A stretch of 64,000 nt of DNA from Pseudonocardia sp. (GTDB lineage Bacteria > Actinomycetota > Actinomycetes > Mycobacteriales > Pseudonocardiaceae): contig NZ_JAODNI010000108.1 in NCBI RefSeq assembly GCF_025465255.1, positions 1 through 64,000 on the forward strand, read 5' to 3'. Positions 27,126 to 36,029 of the stretch are shown here, one piece after another; the stretch's first letter is position 1; each line of letters starts with the position of its first letter. The notes below the pieces were generated by a model that worked only from the letters and a program-made list of their open reading frames with translations, made no database searches and was not told the origin of the DNA. Made by a program: the position numbers and the translations under genes.

Positions 27126-28967
27126 GTGCGTGAGTTCAGCGTGCCCGCCACCGACGTCGTCGGCGCGGACGACACCCTCGTCGACGCCGTCTACGCGGCC
27201 GCGTCGGGCCACCCGGACGCGATGGCGTTCCGCCGCCGGGGCGTCGACGGCTCGTGGGGCGAGGTGACGGCCGGCGAGTTCGCCGCGCAGGTCACCGCGG
27301 TCGCCCGCGGGCTCGTCAAGGCCGGCGTCGGCCCCGGGGACCGGGTCGCCCTGCTGTCCCGGACGCGCTACGAGTGGACGCTGATCGACTACGCGATCCT
27401 CGCGGCCGGCGCGGTGACCGTGCCGATCTACGAGACCTCGTCCGCCGAACAGGTCAGCTGGATCCTGTCGAACTCCGGTGCCGTCGCGATCGTCGTCGAG
27501 AACGAGGGGCACGCCGCGCTCGTCGCCCAGGTCCGGGACGACCTCGCGGACCTGCGGCTGGTCTGGCAGATCGAGCCCGCGGCGGCCTCCCCCGGAACCC
27601 CGGGCGCCGTCGAGCAGATCACCGCGCTGGGCACGGACACCCCCGACGACGAGGTGCACGCCCGCCGCCGCGCGGTGAAGGCGGACGACCTCGCCACGCT
27701 GATCTACACCTCGGGCACCACCGGGCGGCCCAAGGGCTGCGAGCTCACCCACCGCAACCTCCTCAGCGAGATCTCGGCCACCACCGCGGTGCTCGGCCAG
27801 CTGATGACGCGCGGCGGCTCGACGCTGCTGTTCCTGCCGCTGGCGCACGTGTTCGGCAAGGTCATCCAGTGTGGGTCGCTGGCGAACGGCGTGGTGATCG
27901 GGCACACCCCGGACACCTCGACGCTGCTGCCGGACCTGCAGGAGTTCCGCCCGACCTTCCTGCTCGCGGTGCCGCGGGTGTTCGAGAAGGTCTACAACGG
28001 AGCGCGGCAGAAGGCGCACGACGGTGGCAAGGGCAAGATCTTCGACGCGGCCACCGACGTGGCGATCGCGTGGAGCCGCGCCCAGGACACCGGCGGCCCG
28101 TCGTTCGCCCTGAAGGCCAAGCACGCGCTGTTCGACAAGCTCGTCTACGGCAAGCTGCGGGAGGCCGTCGGCGGCCGGGTCGTGGCCGCGGTGTCCGGCA
28201 GCGCGCCGCTGGGCGAGCGCCTCGGCCACTACTTCCGCGGCATCGGCCTGCCGATCCTCGAGGGCTACGGCCTCACCGAGACCACCGCCGGCATCACCGT
28301 GAACGCGATCGGCGCCCAGCGGGTCGGCTCCGTCGGCCGGCCGGTCCCCGGGCACTCGGTCCGGATCGCGGACGACGGCGAGATCATGCTCCGCGGCGAC
28401 ATCGTCTTCTCCCGGTACTGGAAGAACCCGGACGCCACCGCGGAGGCCATCACCGACGGCTGGTTCCACAGCGGGGACATCGGCGAGCTCGACGACGCCG
28501 GCTACCTCAGCATCACCGGCCGGAAGAAGGAGATCCTGGTGACCGCGGGCGGTAAGAACGTCGCCCCCGCGGTGCTGGAGGACCGGCTGCGCGCGCACCC
28601 GCTGGTGGGGCAGTGCATGGTCGTCGGGGACGGGCAGCCGTTCATCGGCGCGCTCGTGACGATCGACCCGGACGCCCTGCCGACCTGGCGGGAGCGCCAC
28701 GGCAAGCCCGCCACCGGGGACCCGAGCTCGGCGGCGGACCTCGTCGACGACCCGGAGCTGCGCGGGGAGATCGCGGCCGCGGTCGAGGACGCCAACCAGG
28801 CCGTCTCGCGGGCGGAGCGGATCCGCAAGTTCCGGATCCTGCCGCACGACTTCACCGAGGCGGGCGGGGAGATGACGCCGACGCTGAAGGTCAAGCGGAA
28901 CGTCGTCGCGAAGATGTACTCGGACGACATCGCGAAGATCTACGACGGCAGCAAGCAACACGCCTGA
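27126..28967 (+). CDS. fadD15: Long-chain fatty-acid-CoA ligase (FadD15)
   Basis: A 613-residue AMP-forming acyl-CoA synthetase. It activates long-chain fatty acids with ATP and CoA. The AMP motif is YTSGTTGRPKG, followed by the linker GYGLTETTAG, then TGRKKEILVTAGGKNVAP, and a C-terminal domain with the catalytic lysine in GGEMTPTLKVKRN. Length and synteny match M. tuberculosis FadD15 (Rv2187). It stands alone in its transcription unit, with a GTG start preceded by a clear AGGAGG. Confidence 0.93.
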   Translation: MREFSVPATDVVGADDTLVDAVYAAASGHPDAMAFRRRGVDGSWGEVTAGEFAAQVTAVARGLVKAGVGPGDRVALLSRTRYEWTLIDYAILAAGAVTVPIYETSSAEQVSWILSNSGAVAIVVENEGHAALVAQVRDDLADLRLVWQIEPAAASPGTPGAVEQITALGTDTPDDEVHARRRAVKADDLATLIYTSGTTGRPKGCELTHRNLLSEISATTAVLGQLMTRGGSTLLFLPLAHVFGKVIQCGSLANGVVIGHTPDTSTLLPDLQEFRPTFLLAVPRVFEKVYNGARQKAHDGGKGKIFDAATDVAIAWSRAQDTGGPSFALKAKHALFDKLVYGKLREAVGGRVVAAVSGSAPLGERLGHYFRGIGLPILEGYGLTETTAGITVNAIGAQRVGSVGRPVPGHSVRIADDGEIMLRGDIVFSRYWKNPDATAEAITDGWFHSGDIGELDDAGYLSITGRKKEILVTAGGKNVAPAVLEDRLRAHPLVGQCMVVGDGQPFIGALVTIDPDALPTWRERHGKPATGDPSSAADLVDDPELRGEIAAAVEDANQAVSRAERIRKFRILPHDFTEAGGEMTPTLKVKRNVVAKMYSDDIAKIYDGSKQHA

Positions 28968-28988
28968 GTCGGGAGGTCAGCACCCCGC

Positions 28989-29037
28989 CGCTTGAGCGGC
29001 TCGAGCGTCAACCTGCGCCGCTCGAGCCACTCAAGCG
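28989..29037. terminator. Hairpin overlapping the pimB' stop
   Basis: Two 19-nt arms (CGCTTGAGCGGCTCGAGCG and a copy with one mismatch) form an inverted repeat with an 11-nt loop between the convergent fadD15 and pimB' genes. The right arm includes the last codons and TGA of pimB', so the terminator is partly coding. Confidence 0.6.
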
Positions 29038-30173
29038 TCGGCCGGGTGCCCCGTGAGCAGGCCCTGCAGGCGCTCCACCTGGGCCTTCCAGGTCCAGTCC
29101 TGCTGCATCCACGCCCGTCCCGCGGCGCCCATCTCGCGCGCCCGGGCGGGCTCGCTCAGCAACCCCGCCAGCGCGTCGACGAGGGCGGCGCCGTCCCGGC
29201 CCCCCACGACGTGCCCCGTCCGACCCTCACGCACGGTCTCCGGCGCCCCGCCCGAGTCCCCCGCGACCACCGGCACCCCGCACGCGGACGCCTCGAGGAG
29301 CACGATCCCCAGCCCCTCGACGTCCAGTCCCCCGCCGCGGGTACGGCACGGCAGGGCGAACACGTCCCCGACGGCCTGGTGCGCCGCCAGCTCGTCCGCC
29401 GGGACCGGCCCGGTGAAGACGACGTGGTCGGCCATCCCACGGTCGGCCGCGAGCCGGTGCAGGTGCCGGCGGTACGGCCCGTCGCCGACGATCAGCAGCC
29501 GCGCACCGGGCACCCGCCGGCGCAGCGCCGGCAGCGCCTCGATCAGCGAGTCCTGTCCCTTGCGCGCCACCAGCCGGGACAGGCACGTCACGACGGGGGC
29601 GTCCGCCAGCCCGTAGCGCCGCCGCAGCGACGCGCGGGCCGCCGGGTCGGGCCGGAAGACGTCCGTGTCGATGCCGGACGGCACGTGCTCCAGCGGCGCC
29701 TGCGGGCCGAACGCGGCGGCGAACCGGCCCCGGGTGTACAGCGAGATCACGGTGAGGGCGTCCGCGTCATCCCCGATGCGACGCAGCGCCTGCCGCGCGC
29801 CGGGGAGCATGGACCACCCGACCTCGTGCCCGTGCGTGCTCGCGACGACGCGGCGGATCCCGGCGTGGCGGCGCAGCCACGGGCCGAGCAGGGCGAGCGG
29901 GGCCGCCGCTCCGAACCAGACGGTCGACGCCCCGTGCCGGCGGGCGAGCGCGGCGGCGCGCCGGGCCACGTCGGGGGTCGGGAGCATCAGCGAGGTGGGG
30001 TGCCGGTGCACGGGGTAACCGAGCTCCGCGTCGAACTCCTCCGCACCCTCCCACGCCGGGGCGTAGACGGCGAGCGCGCCCGGCGGCAACCGGTCCGCCA
30101 GGGCCCGCAGGTAGTTCTGGATCCCGCCGCGCCGGGGCGGGAAGTCGTTCGTCACCAGGAGCGTGCGGGCCAC
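29031..30173 (-). CDS. pimB: GT4 mannosyltransferase (PimB' type)
   Basis: A 380-residue GT-B glycosyltransferase. TNDFPPRRGGIQNYL is the N-terminal donor-cleft loop, ISLYTRGRF and VPSGIDTDVF are typical of mannosyl GT4 enzymes, and EGLGIVLLEASACGVPVVAG contains the EX7E motif that binds GDP-mannose. The M. tuberculosis counterpart, PimB' (Rv2188c), adds the second mannose to PIM1 at the inner membrane. Together with mptA and lppM it marks a PIM/LAM envelope pathway. The GTG at 30173 follows TACCGT by 6 nt. Confidence 0.88.
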   Translation of the reverse strand: MARTLLVTNDFPPRRGGIQNYLRALADRLPPGALAVYAPAWEGAEEFDAELGYPVHRHPTSLMLPTPDVARRAAALARRHGASTVWFGAAAPLALLGPWLRRHAGIRRVVASTHGHEVGWSMLPGARQALRRIGDDADALTVISLYTRGRFAAAFGPQAPLEHVPSGIDTDVFRPDPAARASLRRRYGLADAPVVTCLSRLVARKGQDSLIEALPALRRRVPGARLLIVGDGPYRRHLHRLAADRGMADHVVFTGPVPADELAAHQAVGDVFALPCRTRGGGLDVEGLGIVLLEASACGVPVVAGDSGGAPETVREGRTGHVVGGRDGAALVDALAGLLSEPARAREMGAAGRAWMQQDWTWKAQVERLQGLLTGHPADA

Positions 30174-30204
30174 CGGCCGACGGTAACGGGGCCCCGCACA
30201 CGAG

Positions 30205-30261
30205 CGAGCGGCGGCCGGTGCCCTGCCCGCGCGGGGCGGGGAGCACGCCGACCGCCGCTCG
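30205..30261. terminator. Terminator-like hairpin after the NlpC/P60 gene
   Basis: Outer arms CGAGCGGCGG and CCGCCGCTCG enclose a second GC hairpin (CCTGCCC...GGGGCGGGG). It lies downstream of the minus-strand NlpC/P60 gene and upstream of pimB'. Confidence 0.4.
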
Positions 30262-30300
30262 GCCCTGGGGAGCGGACGAGGTCCGATACTGCGGGTGGTG

Positions 30301-31428
30301 CTAGAGCCGCCGGGCGCCGCTGAAGGCGTCCGCGGAGACCTTCTGGTACTTCACGACGTCACCGCTCTGCGGCGCGTTGATCATCTTTCCACCGCCCGCG
30401 TAGATGCCGACATGGCTGACCGGCGAGTAGTAGAAGACCAGGTCACCGGGCTGCATGTCGCTCCAGGAGACGGACCTGCCGACGGTGGCCTGCGAGCTGC
30501 TCGAGCGCGGCAGGGTGACCCCGGCCTGCTCGAACGCCCACGAGGTGAGCCCGGAGCAGTCGAAGGAGTTCGGGCCGCTCGCACCCCAGACGTACGGCTT
30601 GCCGAGCTTGGTGGCCGCCGCACGCAGGGCCTCGACGCCGGAGCCGGTGCCGACGATGTCGAGGGGGCCGTCCTCGCCCGGACCGTTGTACTCGTCCCGT
30701 TCCTCGGGGCTGAGCCGGCCGAGGAGCTTCTCGACGTCGTCGATCCGCTTGTCCGCGTCCGCCTTGCGGGCCGCGATGTCGTCCGCGGCCTTGTGGGCGT
30801 CGTCCGCGGCCGACTGGGCGCGAGCGGTGGCGTCGTCCGCGTCCGCCCTGGTGCGGTCCGCCTGCCGGACCTTCTCCAGCAGGTCGTCGAGCTGCGTCGC
30901 GTGCTCCGCGGACAGCGACTCGAGCGCGGACATCTGGTCCAGGTAGTCCTGGGGCGAGCCGCTGGCGAGGAACGCGTTGAACTGGTCCAGCTTGCCGTTC
31001 TCGACGAAGGTCAGCGCCAGCCCGTCGATCTGGGTCCGGAAGCCCTCCTCGTCCGCGCGTGCCTGGTCCGCGGCGGCCCGCGCAGGGTCCACCGCCGCGC
31101 GGAGCCGGTCCGCCTCGGCCTGTTTCGCGGTGAAGTCGTCCGTGGCCGCGTGCCACTGCTCGGTCAGCGCCTCGGCCTCGTGCTGGGCCTGCTGCAGCTG
31201 CTCGCGGGCGTCCGCGGGCGTCGGCTGCGCGGGCTGGGCCGCCGCGGGCACCGCACCGAGTGCGACGGTCAGGGCCCCGACGACCAGCAGTGGGAGCATC
31301 CGCAGGGTGAAGCGTCGTCCCGGGCCTCCGGGCCGCCACCGCCGCGACCCGCCGTCCGTTCCACCGCCTGCACCGTCGTCTTCTGTACGAGCACTGGACT
31401 GCCGGATCGTGATCCGAGGCGCCACCAC
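30301..31428 (-). CDS. Secreted NlpC/P60 peptidoglycan endopeptidase with coiled coil (RipC-like)
   Basis: A 375-residue secreted protein. An N-terminal signal (MLPLLVVGALTVALGAVPAAA) is followed by about 190 residues of coiled coil. The C-terminal NlpC/P60 domain has the catalytic Cys in NSFDCSGLTSWAF, the His in SHVGIYAGGG and the third polar residue in MINAPQSGD. The layout equals mycobacterial RipC (Rv2190c), which cleaves D-Glu-mDAP stem peptides and is controlled through its coiled coil by FtsEX. The GTG start at 31428 is 12 nt after GGAGGG; this puts about 35 residues before the signal, so a later start is possible. Confidence 0.87.
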   Translation of the reverse strand: MVAPRITIRQSSARTEDDGAGGGTDGGSRRWRPGGPGRRFTLRMLPLLVVGALTVALGAVPAAAQPAQPTPADAREQLQQAQHEAEALTEQWHAATDDFTAKQAEADRLRAAVDPARAAADQARADEEGFRTQIDGLALTFVENGKLDQFNAFLASGSPQDYLDQMSALESLSAEHATQLDDLLEKVRQADRTRADADDATARAQSAADDAHKAADDIAARKADADKRIDDVEKLLGRLSPEERDEYNGPGEDGPLDIVGTGSGVEALRAAATKLGKPYVWGASGPNSFDCSGLTSWAFEQAGVTLPRSSSSQATVGRSVSWSDMQPGDLVFYYSPVSHVGIYAGGGKMINAPQSGDVVKYQKVSADAFSGARRL

Positions 31429-31753
31429 GCGGACGTGACTCCCTCCTCGCGCCCGCCCACGCAGGCACGGCGCGACGGCGCACCGTGCCGGGGAGCACGG
31501 GCGGCCGGAGGACCGACACGCTTCGGGGGCGCGCCTGTGGCCTCGGGCCCGGGGCACATCGCGTCCGGGGTCCGCGGGGAGCGGTGACCCTGCGTCGCCG
31601 CTCCGGACGAGCGGCTGTCGTTCCACAAGGTCTCGCGGAGATTACGAGGAGACGGTGACGGCGTCCACAACAGGGTTCGATCACGCGACGAACGGTCCGA
31701 CACACCGAAGAGTCGCCGAGTGTGACCGATATCGGTCGGATAACGAGGAATCG
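31429..31753. other. Upstream region of the NlpC/P60 gene
   Basis: These 325 bases hold no recognisable gene. A perfect 14-bp palindrome GACCGATATCGGTC is at 31724-31737, and a GTGTGAC/GTCACAC pair (31720-31726 and 31753-31759) brackets it, the right arm overlapping the end of the next minus-strand gene. I looked for a ydaO (cyclic-di-AMP) riboswitch, which often precedes such hydrolase genes in actinobacteria, and did not find its conserved segments. Confidence 0.4.
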
Positions 31754-32023
31754 TCACACAGCGTCCCGGCGCGGGCCGGGGTGCGCCCCACCTTCCGTCA
31801 CGTTGAGCGAGCGAGTGGACACGAGCCGCAACCGCGGGACCAGTCCTTGATCGGCCAGCACGGCCAGGGCTTGCTGTTCCGGTGCGTCGAGCTGTACCGG
31901 TGACGCGCCGGACGGCAGGGGCTCCCCTTCGGCGCGCACCTCGGGCATGCCCAGCAGCACCCCGATCACGCAGTCCCCACAGGCGTTGCCCCGGACCGCG
32001 CAGCTGTCACAGTCGACGATCAT
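31754..32023 (-). CDS. Small four-cysteine conserved protein
   Basis: An 89-residue protein starting MIVDCDSCAVRGNACGDC, with CxxC pairs at residues 5/8 and 15/18 that could hold zinc or an iron-sulfur cluster. It then continues VIGVLLGMP and ends with a helical EQQALAVLADQGLVPRLRLV segment. The ATG at 32023 is preceded by GAGGGAGCGGAA, a good ribosome site. I believe this is a conserved actinobacterial small protein, but I know no function. Confidence 0.75.
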   Translation of the reverse strand: MIVDCDSCAVRGNACGDCVIGVLLGMPEVRAEGEPLPSGASPVQLDAPEQQALAVLADQGLVPRLRLVSTRSLNVTEGGAHPGPRRDAV

Positions 32024-32148
32024 TTCCGCTCCCTCGACGACGGGTTCTTCCCTGTCGCCGCGGACGCTAGGGACACCCACCGACAATTTCCGGATCGCCG
32101 GCCGCGGAATCCCTGGAAAACGCCGCCGACCAGCCGCGGAAAGGCGGA

Positions 32149-33528
32149 TCAGCCGCGCAGACGGGCGAGCAGCACCGACGAGGGCAGCGCGTGCGCCCCG
32201 CTGCGCCGCACCGAGGCCACCACGGCCCGGTCCGACGTCGCGACCAGCACCGGACGCCCCTCGGGCTCGGCAGCGACCAGGGCGCGGATCACGTCGTCCG
32301 CGATCACCCCGGGGTCGCTGAACAGCACCCGGACCCCGCGGGTGCCGCGGGTGGGCGCGGAGACGACGGCGGCGCCGTCGAACACCACCGTGACCTCGAC
32401 GCCGGTACGCGCGGCGAGCGCGCCGAGCTGCCCGACGAGCCGGGTGCGCTGGTCCGCCAGCGGCAGCTCCGGATAGCCCGTCTTGCTGACGTTGTACCCG
32501 TCGACCACGAGGTGGGCGGCCGGCATCGCCAGCAGCGCGTCGAGCGCCGCCAGGTTGTCCACCGGGGCCCCGCTGCGCACCGCGCCGGCGCCGCGCACCA
32601 GGTCCGCGGGCCGTGGCCCCCCGCCGCCGAGGGAGAGCTCCCGGCGCAGGCCCGACAGCGCGCCGCCGAGGGTGTCCAGCAGCAGGCCGAGGCGCACCTC
32701 GTCCCCCTGCCGGGCCTCCTTGGCCGCCTGCCGGGCCGCGGCCACCTCGGCCTGGGCCCGGGTGGCGCGGCGGTGCTCGTGCTCGGCGCGCTCCCGCTCG
32801 CGGTCCCGCTCGGCGACGATCTCCGCCAACCGCTCGTCCGCGCCGCTGCGCAGCAGGGCGACGGTGCGTTCCAGCTGGCTGCGGGCCTCGGCGGCGGACC
32901 GCAGGGCACTGCCCTGCTCGGAGACCTTGCGGCGCAGCTTCTGGTACTCGGCCTCGCGGTCGGCGAGCGTGGTGCGCGTCTGTTCCCGGGCTTCCGCCAG
33001 CTCGGCGCGCATCCGCTCGAGCTCCACGGTCAGCTTGTCCACCCGGGACAGCGCCTCGTCCCGTTCCGCCCGCAGCTCGGTGGTCTCCCCACGGCGGGCG
33101 ACGGCGGCGACCGCGGCGCCGGCACCGGGCGCGCCGGTGAGCACGGCCGCGGCCGCGGCCGTCAGCGGCTCGTCCGGCCCGGCGGCCAGCTCGCCCGGCC
33201 GGTGCTCGTCCCACCAGGCGACGACGGCGGACCGGAACGCCGAGGAGTCCCGCAGCTCCGCGACGAGCACGGCGCCACCGAGGCGGCCCCGCTTGGCCGG
33301 GGTGAACCTGGAGAAGCGGCGCAGGCCGGCCGGGACGTCCGTCGCGGGCATCCCCCCGAGCGCGGCCGAGGCCACCTCGGCGAGGCGGGCGCGCACGGGG
33401 TCCGGCAGCACGTCCCAGTCCGGAGCGACCTCCGGCGCCGCGCCCCGGTCGGGCGTACACGGCGCGCCGGACGCGGGCCCCGCCAAGGCGGGATCCGCGT
33501 CCGGGGAACCGGACGCCTCGGGGTACAT
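32149..33528 (-). CDS. NYN (YacP-type) domain protein with coiled coil
   Basis: A 459-residue protein. About 130 N-terminal residues are followed by a long Arg/Glu/Ala coiled coil (about 140-275), and then a C-terminal NYN/PIN-like domain: HLVVDGYNVSKTGYPELPLADQR, VTVVFDGAA, and SDPGVIADDVIRALV with conserved acidic residues. YacP/NYN proteins are predicted or shown RNases (Rae1 in Bacillus cleaves mRNA on the ribosome). An RNA-cleaving role is therefore an inference. The ATG at 33528 follows TAGCCT by 6 nt. Confidence 0.85.
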   Translation of the reverse strand: MYPEASGSPDADPALAGPASGAPCTPDRGAAPEVAPDWDVLPDPVRARLAEVASAALGGMPATDVPAGLRRFSRFTPAKRGRLGGAVLVAELRDSSAFRSAVVAWWDEHRPGELAAGPDEPLTAAAAAVLTGAPGAGAAVAAVARRGETTELRAERDEALSRVDKLTVELERMRAELAEAREQTRTTLADREAEYQKLRRKVSEQGSALRSAAEARSQLERTVALLRSGADERLAEIVAERDRERERAEHEHRRATRAQAEVAAARQAAKEARQGDEVRLGLLLDTLGGALSGLRRELSLGGGGPRPADLVRGAGAVRSGAPVDNLAALDALLAMPAAHLVVDGYNVSKTGYPELPLADQRTRLVGQLGALAARTGVEVTVVFDGAAVVSAPTRGTRGVRVLFSDPGVIADDVIRALVAAEPEGRPVLVATSDRAVVASVRRSGAHALPSSVLLARLRG

Positions 33529-33637
33529 CCGTCAAGGCTAGCCCGACTTCGCAGACCAGCCACGACGTAGCACCGCAGACGCCCGCAACGACCGTGTCCC
33601 GGTGCCGCCGGACCACCGGCCGTGGTGGGATCGGGAC

Positions 33638-34099
33638 ATGATCCGCGCCGAGCGCACCACGCTGTGGGGCCGTGACCACCTGATCACCGCGGACGGCCGC
33701 GAGGTCACCACGTTCAGCGCCTCCTGGTGGACCTCCGGGGGCCGGTTCGCGCTCGACGGCCGCGAGTACGAGGTCCGCACGAACCTGCGGGGCCGCCGCT
33801 ACGGGATGACCGAGGCCGGCTCGGACGTCCCGGTGGCGACGGCGGACGGGGTCGGCCGCCGGCACTGGACGGTCGAGGCCGGCGGACGGGCGCACGAGTT
33901 CCGGCGCACGTCGCTCTGGAGCTCCGACCAGGCCCTGGTCCTCGACGGCCGCGAGGTCGGCTCGGTCCACCGGGCGAGCGCCTGGCGGGGCGGCGCGGTC
34001 GCGGACCTGCCCGGCCTCGACGTCGCGGTGCAGGTCTTCGTGGTCGCCGTCGTCCTCACGATGTGGGCCCGGGCGAGCGCGGCGGCCGCCTCCGGTTGA
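33638..34099 (+). CDS. Beta-rich conserved protein with C-terminal membrane helix
   Basis: A 153-residue protein made of repeated short strands with DGREV/DGREY turns (three copies), ending in one hydrophobic helix (LDVAVQVFVVAVVLTMWARA). The pattern is reminiscent of tubby/LURP-one-like barrels, but I cannot assign it. The ATG at 33638 (MIRAERTTLWGRD) was preferred over an upstream GTG. It is divergent from the NYN gene. Function unknown. Confidence 0.65.
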   Translation: MIRAERTTLWGRDHLITADGREVTTFSASWWTSGGRFALDGREYEVRTNLRGRRYGMTEAGSDVPVATADGVGRRHWTVEAGGRAHEFRRTSLWSSDQALVLDGREVGSVHRASAWRGGAVADLPGLDVAVQVFVVAVVLTMWARASAAAASG

Positions 34100-34145
34100 G
34101 CGCCGAGCGAAGAACTGTCGGCCCCCTCCCCTAGCGTCCGCCGGC

Positions 34146-35981
34146 GTGACGGCATCCGCTCCCCAGCTCCCGTCGGAAACACGGCTCCCGTCGGAGACCC
34201 AGCTGTCGTTCGACGAGCTCGGCACTCCCCTGCGCGAGGTCACCTTCGTCGTGCTGGACCTCGAGACCACCGGCGGCAGCGCCGAGCGCGACTCCATCAC
34301 CGAGATCGGCGCGGTGAAGGTGCGCGGCGGCGAGCGGATCGGCGAGATCGGCACGCTCGTGGACCCGGGGGTCGGCATCCCGCCGAACATCGTGGCGCTC
34401 ACCGGGATCACCAGCGCGATGGTCGCCCGGGCACCGCGGCTGCCCGCCGTGCTGCCGAGCGTGCTCGAGTTCCTGTCCGGCTCGGTGCTGGTGGCCCACA
34501 ACGCGCCGTTCGACGCCGGTTTCCTCCGCTCCGCGTGCGAGCGGCACGGCCAGCACTGGCCCCGCCCGCCGGTCCTGTGCACCGCACGTCTCGCCCGGGC
34601 GGTCCTGTCCCGGGCCGAGGCACCGAGCGTCCGGCTCGGCGCGCTCGCCCAGCTGTTCGCCACCCGCACCACTCCGGACCACCGGGCCCTGCACGACGCG
34701 CGCGCCACCGTCGAGGTGCTGCACCACCTGCTCGAGCGCATCGGCAACCTCGGCGTGCAGAGCTTGGAGGAGCTGCTCGCGCTTGCCCGGACGTCGTCCC
34801 CGCACCGGCCCACGCAGCGCCAGCGCCAGCAGCGGCACCTCGCCGAGCGGGTCCCGTCCGCTCCGGGCGTCTACCTCTTCCGCGGCCCGCGGGACGAGGT
34901 GCTCTACGTCGGCACCAGCGGTGACCTGCGCCGGCGGGTGCGCAGCTACTTCACCGCGGGCGAGCGGCGCAGCCGGATCCGGGACATGGTGGCCCTCGCC
35001 GAACGGGTGGACTCCGTGGTGTGCGCGCACGCGCTGGAGGCCGGCGTCCGGGAGCTGCGGCTGCTCGCCGCGCACAAGCCGAAGTACAACCGGCGCTCCC
35101 GGAACCCGGACCGGGCCTGGTGGGTCGTGCCGACGGCGGAGGCCTTCCCCCGGCTGTCCGTGGTGACGAGTGCCCGCGACGACGCCCTGGGCCCCTTCCG
35201 CTCGCACCGCTCGGCCGTCGAGGCCCTCGAGACGCTGCTGGAGGCCGTGCCGCTGCGCCGCTGCACCCAGCGGATTCCCCTCCGGAACCCGTCGGCCACC
35301 CCGTGCCTGCTACACGAGCTGGGCCGGTGTGCGGCCCCGTGCGCGGGCCTGCAGTCCGCGGACGAGTACGCCCCGGCCGTCGCGGCGCTGCGGGACCTCG
35401 TCGACGGCCGGGAGGACGCCGCGCTTCGCGCGCTGGCCGGGAGCGTGGAGGAGCTGGCCGCGAAGGAGCACTACGAGCGGGCCGCGGAGCGCCGGGACCG
35501 GCTCGCCGCCCTGATCGAGGCCCTGGAGCGCCGGCAGAGCCTCGCCGCCCTCGCCGCGCAGCCCGAGCTGGTCGGCGCCCGGCCGGACGGCCGCGGGGGC
35601 TGGGAGCTGGCGGTGATCCGCTACGGGCGGCTCGCGGCCGCGGACGTCGCGCGCCGCGGCGTCGCCCCGATGCCCGTGGTCGGGGCGCTGCGGACCGGGG
35701 CGCAGACGATCCTCCCCGCGGACGGCCCGCTGCGCGGGGCCCCGGCCGAGGAGACCCGGCTGCTCTACCGCTGGCTGACCAGCGGCGGGACCCGGCTCGT
35801 GCACTGCGACCCGCCGTGGGGCGAACCCGCGCGCGGCGCCGCGGGCTGGGGGTCGTGGGCCCGACGGGCACGGGAGGGCACGGACGCCGGCCGGACCGCG
35901 GTGGCCGAGGTGTCGCCGTCGGAACGCCCGGTACCGCGCGCCGAGCCCGTGCCGTCCACGACGAGACGGTGGCTGCACTAA
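34146..35981 (+). CDS. DEDDh exonuclease fused to GIY-YIG (UvrC/Cho-like) nuclease
   Basis: A 611-residue fusion, Rv2191 type. The N-terminal DnaQ-like exonuclease has D38 and E40 in VLDLETTG, AHNAPFDAGF, and HRALHDARATVEV. A GIY-YIG domain follows (about 240-320): SAPGVYLFRGPRDEVLYVGTSGDLRRRV, with the UvrC-type C-rich segment CAAPCAG and a UVR-like helix. This pairs a proofreading-type exonuclease with a Cho/UvrC-like incision domain. A role in nucleotide-excision repair is an inference. The N-terminus contains the imperfect repeat LPSET. The GTG start follows TAGCGT by 8 nt. Confidence 0.9.
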   Translation: MTASAPQLPSETRLPSETQLSFDELGTPLREVTFVVLDLETTGGSAERDSITEIGAVKVRGGERIGEIGTLVDPGVGIPPNIVALTGITSAMVARAPRLPAVLPSVLEFLSGSVLVAHNAPFDAGFLRSACERHGQHWPRPPVLCTARLARAVLSRAEAPSVRLGALAQLFATRTTPDHRALHDARATVEVLHHLLERIGNLGVQSLEELLALARTSSPHRPTQRQRQQRHLAERVPSAPGVYLFRGPRDEVLYVGTSGDLRRRVRSYFTAGERRSRIRDMVALAERVDSVVCAHALEAGVRELRLLAAHKPKYNRRSRNPDRAWWVVPTAEAFPRLSVVTSARDDALGPFRSHRSAVEALETLLEAVPLRRCTQRIPLRNPSATPCLLHELGRCAAPCAGLQSADEYAPAVAALRDLVDGREDAALRALAGSVEELAAKEHYERAAERRDRLAALIEALERRQSLAALAAQPELVGARPDGRGGWELAVIRYGRLAAADVARRGVAPMPVVGALRTGAQTILPADGPLRGAPAEETRLLYRWLTSGGTRLVHCDPPWGEPARGAAGWGSWARRAREGTDAGRTAVAEVSPSERPVPRAEPVPSTTRRWLH

Positions 35982-36029
35982 CGTCCACCCCGGTCCTCGC
36001 GCCCGGGGACCGAGGAGGAGGGAGCCCCC

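Noticed and set aside
31429..31753. ydaO (c-di-AMP) riboswitch before the NlpC/P60 gene
   Set aside because: Expected from other actinobacteria, but the conserved core segments are not visible on the minus strand.
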